Shown here: positions 32,221 to 40,584 of the stretch, piece by piece
Position numbering within the stretch: position 1 is the stretch's first letter
Layout of the letters: every line of letters begins with the position of its first letter
From: Streptomyces buecherae
GTDB lineage: Bacteria > Actinomycetota > Actinomycetes > Streptomycetales > Streptomycetaceae
NCBI RefSeq assembly: GCF_014295035.1
Contig: NZ_CP060404.1
Coordinates: 8,224,501-8,288,500 of the forward strand
Length of the DNA stretch: 64,000 nt
Direction: 5' to 3'
Program-made: the position numbers and the translations under genes
The notes under the pieces: generated by a model
Seen by the model: only the letters and a program-made list of their open reading frames with translations
What the model was told of the DNA's origin: nothing
The model's database searches: none

Positions 32221-33512
32221 GCCCCGCGGGGGCCAGCCCCGACACCCCACACGCCACCTCGCCCCAGCCGGTAGGGGTGGCCGAAGTCCGGCGCGCGGTG
32301 CGCCGGTTGCTCGCCACGCACGACCCGGCCACCACCGCGCGGATCGACTTCCTCCGGGCCCAGTTCGACGCCGGCCTCGCCTGGGTGCACTATCCGGTCG
32401 GGCTCGGCGGCCTCGGCGCGCCGCGCGCGCTGCAGAGCCTGGTCACCGCCGAACTCGCCGCCGCCGGCGCCCCCGACAACGACCCGCGCCGCATCGGCAT
32501 CGGCCTCGGCATGGCCGCCCCGACCATCCTGCGCTACGGCACCGAGGAGCAGAAGCACCGGCTGCTGCGCCCGCTGTGGACCGGCGAGGAGGTGTGGTGC
32601 CAACTCTTCAGCGAACCCGGCGCCGGCTCCGACCTCGCCGCGCTCGGCACCCGCGCGGTCCACGTCCCCGCCCGGGGCACCGACCAGGGCACCGACCAGT
32701 GTGCCCCGGCGGGCGCGGACGGCGCGCGGGCGGGGGAGTGGCTCGTGGACGGGCAGAAGGTGTGGACGTCCCAGGCCCACCTCGCGCGCTGGGCCATCCT
32801 CATCGCCCGCACCGACCCGAACCTCCCCAAGCACCGCGGCATCACCTACTTCGTCTGCGACATGACCGACCCCGGCGTCGAGGTGCGCCCGCTACGCCAA
32901 CTCACCGGCGAGGCCGAGTTCAACGAGGTCTTCCTCACCGGCGTGCGCATCCCCGACGACCGGCGCCTCGGCGACGTGGGCGAGGGCTGGCGGGTGGCGC
33001 GGACCACGCTGATGAACGAGCGGGTGGCCATCGGCGGCGGCAGCGTGCCCCGCGAGCACGGCATGATCGGCGTCGCCGCGCGCGCCTGGCGCGACCACCC
33101 CGAACTGCGCACGCACGACCTGCACCAGCGCCTGCTGCGGCTGTGGGTGGAGGCCGAGGCCGCCCGGTACGCCGGGCAGCGGCTGGGCCAGCAACTCGCC
33201 GTCGGCCAGCCGGGCCCCGAAGGGTCGGCCATGAAGCTGGCCTTCGCCCGGCTGAACCAGGAGATCAGCGGCCTGGAGGTGGAGCTCATGGGCGAGGCGG
33301 GCCTGGCGTACGACGACTGGACCATGCGCCGGCCCGACCTCGTCGACTTCACGGCGCGCGAGGCCGGCTACCGCTACCTGCGGGCCAGGGGCAACTCCAT
33401 CGAGGGCGGCACCTCCGAGATCCTGCTCAACATCATCGCCGAACGCGTGCTCGGCCTGCCGCCCGAGCCGCGCGCCGACAAGGACGCCGCCTGGAAGGAC
33501 CTCCCCCGATGA
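32217..33512 (+). CDS. Acyl-CoA dehydrogenase
   Basis: A 431-residue FAD-dependent acyl-CoA dehydrogenase. It has WVHYPVGLGGLGAPRALQSL, the FAD-binding CQLFSEPGAGSDLAALGTRA and WLVDGQKVWTSQAHLARWAI, and the C-terminal GNSIEGGTSEILLNIIAERV, which includes the region of the catalytic Glu. The motif order is typical of the FadE subgroup whose members pair with an adjacent second subunit. A small in-frame duplication GTDQGTDQ lies near residue 160. Its TGA overlaps the ATG of the next dehydrogenase gene, so the two proteins are probably made together, perhaps as a heteromer. Confidence 0.9.
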   Translation: MSPAGASPDTPHATSPQPVGVAEVRRAVRRLLATHDPATTARIDFLRAQFDAGLAWVHYPVGLGGLGAPRALQSLVTAELAAAGAPDNDPRRIGIGLGMAAPTILRYGTEEQKHRLLRPLWTGEEVWCQLFSEPGAGSDLAALGTRAVHVPARGTDQGTDQCAPAGADGARAGEWLVDGQKVWTSQAHLARWAILIARTDPNLPKHRGITYFVCDMTDPGVEVRPLRQLTGEAEFNEVFLTGVRIPDDRRLGDVGEGWRVARTTLMNERVAIGGGSVPREHGMIGVAARAWRDHPELRTHDLHQRLLRLWVEAEAARYAGQRLGQQLAVGQPGPEGSAMKLAFARLNQEISGLEVELMGEAGLAYDDWTMRRPDLVDFTAREAGYRYLRARGNSIEGGTSEILLNIIAERVLGLPPEPRADKDAAWKDLPR

Positions 33513-34850
33513 CGCACCAGGACCCGGCCCCGACGTCACCCCGGCCGGCCACCGCCCCGACCGCCCCCGACCTGCTCTACCGCGAGCACGAGGAGGACCT
33601 GCGGTCCGCCGTGCGGGCGCTGCTCGCCGACCGGCTGCCACCCGCGACCGTGCTCGCGCACATCGACGCGGGCCGCGCGTACGACGCCGGGCTCTGGCAG
33701 ATCCTCGCCACCGACCTGGGCCTGGCCGGTCTCCTGGTCCCGGACGCGCTCGGCGGGCAGGGTGCCGGTGCCCGGGAAGCCGCCGTCGTCCTGGAGGAGT
33801 TGGGCCGCGCGGTGGCCCCGGTGCCGTACCTGACCAGCGCCGTCATCGCCACCGAAGCCCTGCTGGCCTGCGTCGGGGCCGGCCCCGGGGGGCGCGACCC
33901 ACGAGCCCGCCGCCGTGCCGGGCCCGCGCGCCGACGCCACGCCCCGGGCAGCGACCCGGCCCGCTGGCCGGCCCGAGGATGCCGAGGAGCCCGAGGTCGC
34001 GGTGGCCGCCGAACTGCTCGCGGCGCTCGCCACGGGGGAGCGGATCGGGGTGCTCGCCGTGCCGCTGTCCAGCGCCCTCGGGACGCCACACTCCACCGCC
34101 GTGCGCGCCGTCACCGCCGCATGCGCCGACACCGCCGTGCGCGCCGACGCGCGCGCCGCCCTCACCGGCGAGGTCACCAGCGTCGCCGACGCGCTCGCCG
34201 CCGACGTGCTGCTGGTCCCGGCGCGTGGCCCGGCGGGCGCGGGGCTCTACGCGGTGGACGCCGGCGCCGCCGGCTCGTCGGGGCTGCGCCTGGAGCCGAC
34301 CACCGCGCTGGACCCGACGCGCCCGCTCGCCCGGGTCGGCCTGGACGGCACGCCGGCCCGCCGCGTCGCCGGGCCCGCCACGGCCGACGCGGCGATCGGC
34401 CGGGCGCTGCGGGCCGGGGCCGGGCTGCTGGCCTCCGAGCAACTCGGGCTCGCCGAGTGGTGCCTGGCCGAGACCGTGCGCCACACCGGGGGACGGCACC
34501 AGTTCGGCCGCCCGGTCGGCTCCTTCCAGGCGCTCAAGCACCGGATGGCCCGGATCTGGCTCGACCTGGTCTCGGCCCGCGCGGCGGCCCGCGCCGCCGC
34601 GGACGCCCTGGCCACCGGCGCCCCGGACGCGCCGGTCGCCGTGGCCGTCGCCCAGGCCCACGCCGCGCGCGTCGCGGTGCACGCCGCGCAGGAGTGCGTC
34701 CAACTGCACGGCGGCATCGGCATGACCTGGGAGCACCCCGCGCACCTGTACCTCAAGCGCGCCAAGAGCGACGAGATCGCCCTCGGCACGCCGGGCCGCC
34801 ACCAGGAGGCGTTGGCCGACCTCGTCGACCTGCCGGCCCCACCCGCCTGA
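33509..34850 (+). pseudogene. Acyl-CoA dehydrogenase, partner subunit, with apparent frameshift
   Basis: The gene starts at ATG 33509, coupled to the previous dehydrogenase. The first frame encodes LLYREHEEDLRSAVRALLAD, then the N-terminal helices up to SAVIATEALLACVGAGPGG near 33890. From there homology continues in the next frame: PEDAEEPEVAVAAELLAALA, LLASEQLGLAEWCLAETVRH, FGRPVGSFQALKHRMARIWL and LHGGIGMTWEHPAHLYLKRA. Removing one G from a run of six at 33887-33892 restores one continuous frame. This is either a sequencing or assembly error, or a recent mutation. The restored protein would be a complete dehydrogenase of about 446 residues. The C-terminal LHGGIGMTWEHP replaces the catalytic-Glu motif, typical of the second subunit in heteromeric dehydrogenases. 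Confidence 0.8.
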
Positions 34851-35045
34851 GCGGCCGGGCCGCACCGCGTCGACGGGGCGGGCCAGCGCGCCGGAGGCCG
34901 CCGGCCCGTGGCCGCGCTCGCCGCCCCGGGCGGTGGCTGGCCACGGGCCGGCGGGTCAGCCGTCCGAAACCGTCCGTTCCATGGCGTGGTGTGGCCAGGC
35001 GCGCACCCCCTCTGGGCCTTCGCTTCGACATGTTGTTTAATTGCG

Positions 35046-35064
35046 ACCGTTTCGCAGTAACGGT
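35046..35064. promoter_or_regulatory. Inverted repeat upstream of the peptide importer operon
   Basis: Arms ACCGTT and AACGGT flank a 7-base centre, in an AT-richer patch 23-41 bases before the start at 35087. This is a candidate operator or promoter-associated site for the five-gene importer operon. Confidence 0.45.
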
Positions 35065-35086
35065 TGATCTTCAACAGAGGTGGGGC

Positions 35087-36679
35087 ATGACGGCCCGGAC
35101 GATACGGACCCTGACCGCCGCGACGACGGCGGGCGTCCTGGCAGTGGGCGCGGCAGCGTGCTCCACCCCGGACAACGGCAAGAGCGGCGGCCCCAGGGAC
35201 GCGGCGGTCGTCGGCATCGCGTACGAGCCCGACACGCTCAGCCCGCTCCTCGGCTACGGCAAGGACGGCAACTCCAAGATCTTCGACGGGCTGCTGACGC
35301 ACGACGCGAAGATGCGGCTCAAGCCCGCCCTCGCGGCCAGGCTGCCGCAGGTCTCCGGCGACGGCCTGACGTACACCTACACCCTCCGCGACGGCGTGCG
35401 CTTCAGCGACGGGGAGCCGTTCGACGCGGACGACGTGGTCTTCACCTACCGCACCATTCTCGACAAGAAGACCAACAACGCGTCCAAGACCGAACTCGAC
35501 GCGATCAAGAGCGTCGAGAAGAAGGGCGACAAGACGGTCGTCTTCCGTCTCAAGTACCCGTACGCGCCGTTCGCCGAGCGCACCGTGCTGCCCATCGCGC
35601 CGGAACACGTGGCGAGCAAGCAGGACGTGAACACGGGCTCCCTCACCACCAAGCCCATCGGTACCGGGCCCTACGTCCTCAGTAGCTGGAGCAAGGGCGA
35701 GAAGCTCGTCTTCAGGGCCAACCCCACCTACTGGGGCGGCGTGCCGAAGGTCAAGAAGTTCACGATGGCGATCATCAAGGACGACGACGTGCGCGCCACC
35801 CGGCTGCGCTCCGGCGACCTCGACGGCGCCATCCTGCCGCCCAACCTCGCCGCCACCTTCAAGAGCGACGACGACCTGCGCACCCTGACCGCCAGGACCT
35901 ACGACTACCGCACCGTCACGCTGCCCAGCGACAACCCGGTGGCCGGTGACCGCGCCGTGCGCCGCGCGCTCGACGTGGCGGTGGACCGCAAGGCCATGGT
36001 CGACGGCATCCTGGACGGCGCGGGCAAGGAAGCCTACGGACCGGTCCCCACCGACAGCGAGTGGTTCACCAAGGGCACCGAGCGCCGCCACGACCTGGCG
36101 GCGGCCCAGCGCATCCTGGACGAGGCGGGCTGGAAGCCGGGCAAGGGCGGCGTCCGCGCGAAGAACGGCAAGCGCGCCTCGTTCACCCTCTGGTACCTCA
36201 GCGGCGACAAGCTCCGCCAGGACCACGCGCTGGCCTACGCCTCCGACGCCAAGAAGGCCGGCATCGAGATCAAGGTGCAGTCCGGCACCTGGGAGGTCAT
36301 CGAGCCGCGGATGAAGCGGGACGCGGTCCTCGCGGGCGGCGGCAGCCCGGCCGACCCCGACTTCGACCAGTACACGCTGCTGAACTCCGCCCTGGCCGGC
36401 GACGGCTTCAACAACATGGCCTTCTACGACAACCCGGACGTCGACAAGGCGCTCGCCGAGGGCCGGCGCAGCGGCGACAAGGCCAAGCGGAAGGCCGCGT
36501 ACGACACCATCCAGCGCGAACTGGTCGACGACCCCGGGTACACCTTCCTCACCCACATCGACCACCTCTACGTCCTCGCCGACCGCTGGCAGTCGCTGAC
36601 CACCCAGGTCGAGCCGCACGACCACGGCCTGGCCTCCGGCCCGTGGTGGAACGTCGAGAAGTGGCGGCCCAAGAAGTGA
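35087..36679 (+). CDS. ABC importer solute-binding lipoprotein (family 5, oligopeptide/nickel type)
   Basis: A 530-residue lipoprotein. The lipobox is VGAAACSTP with lipidated Cys at about residue 25. The SBP_bac_5 signature is seen in YEPDTLSPLLGYG, LTYTYTLRDGVRFSDGEPFD followed by ADDVVFTYRTI, and KPIGTGPYVLSSWSKGEKLV. It delivers peptides or similar solutes to the two permeases encoded directly downstream. The ATG at 35087 has GAGG seven bases upstream. Its TGA overlaps the GTG of the first permease. Confidence 0.93.
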   Translation: MTARTIRTLTAATTAGVLAVGAAACSTPDNGKSGGPRDAAVVGIAYEPDTLSPLLGYGKDGNSKIFDGLLTHDAKMRLKPALAARLPQVSGDGLTYTYTLRDGVRFSDGEPFDADDVVFTYRTILDKKTNNASKTELDAIKSVEKKGDKTVVFRLKYPYAPFAERTVLPIAPEHVASKQDVNTGSLTTKPIGTGPYVLSSWSKGEKLVFRANPTYWGGVPKVKKFTMAIIKDDDVRATRLRSGDLDGAILPPNLAATFKSDDDLRTLTARTYDYRTVTLPSDNPVAGDRAVRRALDVAVDRKAMVDGILDGAGKEAYGPVPTDSEWFTKGTERRHDLAAAQRILDEAGWKPGKGGVRAKNGKRASFTLWYLSGDKLRQDHALAYASDAKKAGIEIKVQSGTWEVIEPRMKRDAVLAGGGSPADPDFDQYTLLNSALAGDGFNNMAFYDNPDVDKALAEGRRSGDKAKRKAAYDTIQRELVDDPGYTFLTHIDHLYVLADRWQSLTTQVEPHDHGLASGPWWNVEKWRPKK

Positions 36680-37680
36680 CGCGGACCCGGCGCCCGGGCC
36701 TGCCGTGGCTGCCGATGGCGCGGCTGGTCGGGCGCCGGGTGCTGTTCGCGGTGCCCGTGCTGTTCTGCGTGACCTTCGGCGTCTTCGCCATCGCGGCGGC
36801 CTCGCCCTTCGACCCGGTCAAGGCGTACGCCGGCACCGCGGGGCTCACCGCCTCGCAGGAGAACCTCGACCAGTTGCGCGCCAACCTGGGCGCCGACGAC
36901 CCGTTCACCGTCCGCTGGTGGGACTGGCTGACCTCGGCCGTCACCGGCGACCTGGGCGACTCCAGCTCGCTGCGGCAGCCCGTCGCCGAGGTCATCGCGG
37001 AGCGCATCGGCTGGTCCACGCTGCTGTGCGCGGTCGCCTTCACCCTCGCGGTGCTCGGCGGCACCGTGCTCGGCGTGCTCGCGGCCCGGCGCCGGGGCGG
37101 CCTGTTCGACCGCGCGATCACCTTCGTCTGCTACACGCTGGAGGCCGCGCCGCCGTTCTGGCTCGGGCTGCTGGCCGTGTGGCTGTTCGCCCTCAAGCTG
37201 GACGCGCTGCCCGCCGGCGGGCTCACCGACACCGCGAGCGAGGTCGCCACGGCGGGCCAGGTCACCCACCACCTGATCCTGCCGGCCGCCGTGCTCGCCG
37301 TCTCCCAACTGCCGTGGTTCGTGCTCTACGTACGCCAGGGCGTCGGCGACGCGATGGACGAGGACCCCGTGCGCGGTGCCCGCGCCCGTGGGCTCAGCGA
37401 GCGCACCGTCCTCTTCGGCCACGCGCTGCGCTCGGGACTGCTGCCGGTACTCACCCTCGTCGGTTCCCGCGTCCCGGAGCTGATCACCGGGGCCCTGCTG
37501 ATCGAGACCGTCTTCAGTTGGCCGGGCATCGCCTCCGCCACCGTCGAGGCCGCCACCAGCGTGGACTTCCCGCTGCTCGCGGCCCTCACCGTGCTCGCCA
37601 CGGTCGCGGTGCTCGCCGGCAACCTGCTCTCCGACCTGCTGTACGGCCTCGCCGACCCCCGGGTGGGCTTCGATGGCTGA
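36676..37680 (+). CDS. ABC importer permease (DppB/OppB-like)
   Basis: A 334-residue inner-membrane permease. The N-terminal span RRVLFAVPVLFCVTFGVFAI is typical of DppB, and the EAA loop is EDPVRGARARGLSERTVLFG. Further spans include LLCAVAFTLAVLGGTVLGVL and LLAALTVLATVAVLAGNLLS. The GTG at 36676 overlaps the solute-binding protein stop. It pairs with the DppC-like permease that starts eight bases before this gene ends. Confidence 0.92.
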   Translation: MTRTRRPGLPWLPMARLVGRRVLFAVPVLFCVTFGVFAIAAASPFDPVKAYAGTAGLTASQENLDQLRANLGADDPFTVRWWDWLTSAVTGDLGDSSSLRQPVAEVIAERIGWSTLLCAVAFTLAVLGGTVLGVLAARRRGGLFDRAITFVCYTLEAAPPFWLGLLAVWLFALKLDALPAGGLTDTASEVATAGQVTHHLILPAAVLAVSQLPWFVLYVRQGVGDAMDEDPVRGARARGLSERTVLFGHALRSGLLPVLTLVGSRVPELITGALLIETVFSWPGIASATVEAATSVDFPLLAALTVLATVAVLAGNLLSDLLYGLADPRVGFDG

Positions 37681-38599
37681 TTTCACGCCCACCGCCGAAG
37701 CCGCCCCGCCCACCTCGGTGGAGCGCGGCTCGCCCGCCCCGCGCTGGCGGACCGCTGCCGCCGGCGCCCAGCGCGGCAGCCGCGCGCTGCGGGTGCGCGT
37801 CAGCGCCGGGCTCGTGGCGGTCGTCGTCCTGACCGTGCTGCTCGTGCCGCTGTTCTTCCCGCTGGACGAACAGGCCGTGCACCTGGCCGACAAGCTGCGC
37901 GCACCCTCGCTCGACCACCCCTTCGGCACCGACGACGTCGGCCGCGACCTGCTGCTGCGCTGCGTGTACGGGCTGCGCGTCTCCCTCCTGGTCGGGGTCG
38001 TCGCCGCGCTGGCCGCCACCGTGATCGGCACCGCCGTCGGCGCGCTCGCCGGCGCCGTCGGCGGCTGGACGGACCGGGTCGTGATGCGGCTCGTGGACGT
38101 CTTCTCCTCGGTGCCGCACCTGCTGCTCGGCATCTTCATCGTGGCCATGTTCCAACCCGGCGTCTGGCCGGTGGTCATCTCGGTGGCGCTGACGCACTGG
38201 CTGTCCACCGCCCGCATCGTGCGCGCCGAACTCCTTTCGCTGCGGTCCCGCCCCTACGTGGAGGCGGCCATCTCCGGCGGGGCGTCGCGGCTGCGCGTGA
38301 CGGTGCGTCACCTGCTGCCCGCGGTGCTGCCGCAGGCCGGACTCGCCGCCGTACTGATGGTGCCGCACGCCATCTGGCACGAGTCCGCGCTCTCCTTCCT
38401 CGGCCTCGGCCTGCCCAGCCACAAGGCCAGCCTGGGCGCGATGGTGCAGAGCGCCCGCAGCTCACTGCTCGCCGGCGACTGGTGGCCCACCCTCTTCCCC
38501 GGCCTGCTGATCATCATCCCCACCCTGGCCATCGCGGGCCTCGCCGGCGCCTGGCGGGAACGTATCAACCCGCGCCGTCGATCGGAGCTGACGCTGTGA
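37673..38599 (+). CDS. ABC importer permease (DppC/OppC-like)
   Basis: A 308-residue permease. The N-terminal span AGLVAVVVLTVLLVPLFFPL is followed by the OppC hallmark HPFGTDDVGRDLLLRCVYGL, and the EAA loop RSRPYVEAAISGGASRLRVT. The downstream LSFLGLGLPSHKASLGAMVQ is also characteristic. It overlaps the DppB-like gene by eight bases and its own stop overlaps the ATPase start in GTGA. Confidence 0.93.
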   Translation: MADFTPTAEAAPPTSVERGSPAPRWRTAAAGAQRGSRALRVRVSAGLVAVVVLTVLLVPLFFPLDEQAVHLADKLRAPSLDHPFGTDDVGRDLLLRCVYGLRVSLLVGVVAALAATVIGTAVGALAGAVGGWTDRVVMRLVDVFSSVPHLLLGIFIVAMFQPGVWPVVISVALTHWLSTARIVRAELLSLRSRPYVEAAISGGASRLRVTVRHLLPAVLPQAGLAAVLMVPHAIWHESALSFLGLGLPSHKASLGAMVQSARSSLLAGDWWPTLFPGLLIIIPTLAIAGLAGAWRERINPRRRSELTL

Positions 38600-39793
38600 C
38601 GGGCCCCGACCGGTCGACCCCGGTCCTCGCCGTGAACGGCCTCTCGGTCCGCTTCCGGATGCGCGGCGGCCGGCACATCGCCGCCGTCTCCGACGCCACC
38701 TTCGCGCTGCGGCCCGGCGAGTGCCTGGCCCTGGTGGGGGAGAGCGGCTGCGGCAAGTCCGTACTCGCCTCCGCGCTGCTCGGGCTGCTGCCGGGCAACG
38801 CGGAGACCGCCGGCACGGCCCACCTGGCCGGCCCGGCCGACGCGGAGCCCGTCGAGCTGCTGACCGCCGACGAGCGCCTGCTCTCCCGCGCCATCCGGGG
38901 GCGACGGGTGGGCCTCGTCCCGCAGAGCCCGTCCGCCCACCTCACCCCGGTGCGCACCGTGCGCGCCCAGTTGGAGGAGACGGTACGGGAGCTGACCGGG
39001 GTTCGCCGCCCCGAGTTGCGGCGCGCGGCGCGGGAGGCGGCAGACCGGGCCGCGTTCCCCGCCGACCACCTCGACCGCTACCCGCACCAGCTCTCCGGCG
39101 GCCTCGCCCAACGCGCGGCGACCGCCCTGGCCCTGGTGGGTGACGCCGCGCTGCTGCTCGCGGACGAGCCGACCACCGGCCTCGACCGCGACCTCGTCGA
39201 CCGTACGGTGGACGAACTGCGCCGCCACATCTCCCCGACGCCGGCCCCGGCGCACCAGACGGCTCCCACCCACCAGGACCCCGCGCCCGCCGCCGCCCCG
39301 CCGACCGCCGGGGCCGGCGAACACCGAACCGCCCGCCGCCGCGCCGACCAGCGAACCGGCGAACACCGAGCACCGGGCCCGCGCGCTGCTCATGATCACC
39401 CACGACCTGGTCGCGGCGGAGCGCATCGCCGACCGCGTCGCCGTGATGTACGCCGGCCGCATCGTGGAGATCGCCGACGCCCGCGACTTCTTCGGCGACC
39501 CGGGCCCCCGCCACCCGTACGCCAGGCGGCTGCTCGACGCCCTGCCCGAGCGTTCCTTCACACCCATCCCCGGCATGCCCCCGGAACTCGGCGACCTGCC
39601 GGCCGGTTGTGCCTTCGCCCCCCGCTGCGACCAGGCGACCGAGCGGTGCGCCGCGCTCCCCGCGCTCCTGGACGACGTGGCCTGCCACCACGCCCCAGCC
39701 CGCGCACAGCACACCGCCACGCGCGCGGAGCAGCCGACCGACGCCGCCCCGGGCGCCGCCGAGCCACGCACCGATGAGGCCCCCCATGCTTGA
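38596..39793 (+). pseudogene. ABC importer ATPase (DppD/OppD-like) with apparent frameshift in a repetitive linker
   Basis: The gene starts at GTG 38596 and encodes Walker A VGESGCGKSVLASALLGLLP, signature HQLSGGLAQRAATALALVGD and Walker B ALLLADEPTTGLDRDLVDRT. After TVDELRRHIS the sequence becomes a Pro/Ala/Thr-rich linker. Homology resumes in the next frame with LLMITHDLVAAERIADRVAV, YAGRIVEIADARDFF and the OppD C-terminal Cys-containing CAFAPRCDQATERCAALPAL. Deleting one G from the run at 39310-39313 would join the frames. The linker holds two copies of the 14-mer CCGGCGAACACCGA, so the insert seems to have grown by duplication. Either a sequence error or a mutation in an expanded, non-conserved insert is possible. 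Confidence 0.8.
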
Positions 39794-40454
39794 GCTGCGC
39801 GACATCACGGCCGGGTACGACCGGCGGTCCCCCGTCGTACGCGGGGTATCGCTGCGCGTCGCGGACGGCGAGGCGGTGGGATTGCTCGGCCCCAGCGGCT
39901 GCGGCAAGTCGACCCTGGCCCGGGTGGCGGCCCTGCTGCACCGGCCCGACGCGGGGCGCGTGGTACTCGACGGTGAGGTGGCCCGAGGCTGGCGCCACCG
40001 CGCGCCGCGCGCCCAACGCACCGCCTACGGCGTGATCTTCCAGCAGCCACGGCTCTCGGCCGATCCGCGGCTGCGGCTCGCCGACCTGATCGCGGAGCCG
40101 CTGCGGGCCACGGGCCGGGGCCGCGAAGCGGTGGCGCGCACCGGCGAGATGGCGCACCGGGTCGGCCTCGGCGACGACCTTTTGACCCGTCGCCCGCACG
40201 AGGTCAGCGACGGCCAGTTGCAGCGCGCCTGCCTCGCCCGCGCGCTCGCCCTGCGCCCGCGTTGGCTGGTCTGCGACGAGATGACCGCCATGCTCGACGC
40301 GTCCACCACCGCCGCGCTGGTGCACGTGGTGGAGGAGTACCGGCGCGAGAGCGGCGCGGGCCTGCTCGCCGTGGGCCACGACCGCGCGCTGCTCACCCGG
40401 TGGTGCGACCGCACCGTCGGCTGGGCCGAGCTGTCCGGCGCCGACGCGGACTGA
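39786..40454 (+). CDS. ABC importer ATPase (DppF/OppF-like)
   Basis: A 222-residue ATPase, short for this family because it lacks the C-terminal oligopeptide extension. Walker A is LLGPSGCGKSTLARVAALLH, the Q loop is YGVIFQQPRLSADP, the signature HEVSDGQLQRACLARALALR has SDGQ in place of the usual SGGQ, and Walker B is WLVCDEMTAMLDAS, where the canonical EP is changed to EM. The H-loop His is in AVGHDRALL. The start ATG at 39786 overlaps the upstream ATPase by eight bases. It completes the five-gene importer. Confidence 0.9.
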   Translation: MLELRDITAGYDRRSPVVRGVSLRVADGEAVGLLGPSGCGKSTLARVAALLHRPDAGRVVLDGEVARGWRHRAPRAQRTAYGVIFQQPRLSADPRLRLADLIAEPLRATGRGREAVARTGEMAHRVGLGDDLLTRRPHEVSDGQLQRACLARALALRPRWLVCDEMTAMLDASTTAALVHVVEEYRRESGAGLLAVGHDRALLTRWCDRTVGWAELSGADAD

Positions 40455-40491
40455 CGTGGGCCCGATCGCCCGACGCGCCCGCGGGCACACC

Positions 40492-40536
40492 TGTGGCCGT
40501 GAGGTCCGGTGCCGTCGCCCGGGCCCCACGGCCACA
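40492..40536. terminator. Bidirectional terminator hairpin
   Basis: Perfect 10-bp arms TGTGGCCGTG and CACGGCCACA with a 25-base loop lie between the convergent ends of the importer operon and the encapsulin genes. Confidence 0.6.
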
Positions 40537-40584
40537 CGGTCGGTGTCGGCCGGCGCCAGTCGCTGACGGCCGGTCCGAGCCGCG

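Noticed and set aside
33887..33892. Programmed ribosomal frameshift in the acyl-CoA dehydrogenase
   Set aside because: There is no slippery-site plus downstream structure that I can identify, and metabolic enzymes of this family are not known to use one. A base error or mutation is simpler.
31631..36679. A single 1682-codon open frame spanning several genes
   Set aside because: It covers parts of the acyl-CoA dehydrogenase genes out of frame and only matches a known protein after 35087 (the solute-binding protein) and between 33509 and 33890. High GC keeps wrong frames open.
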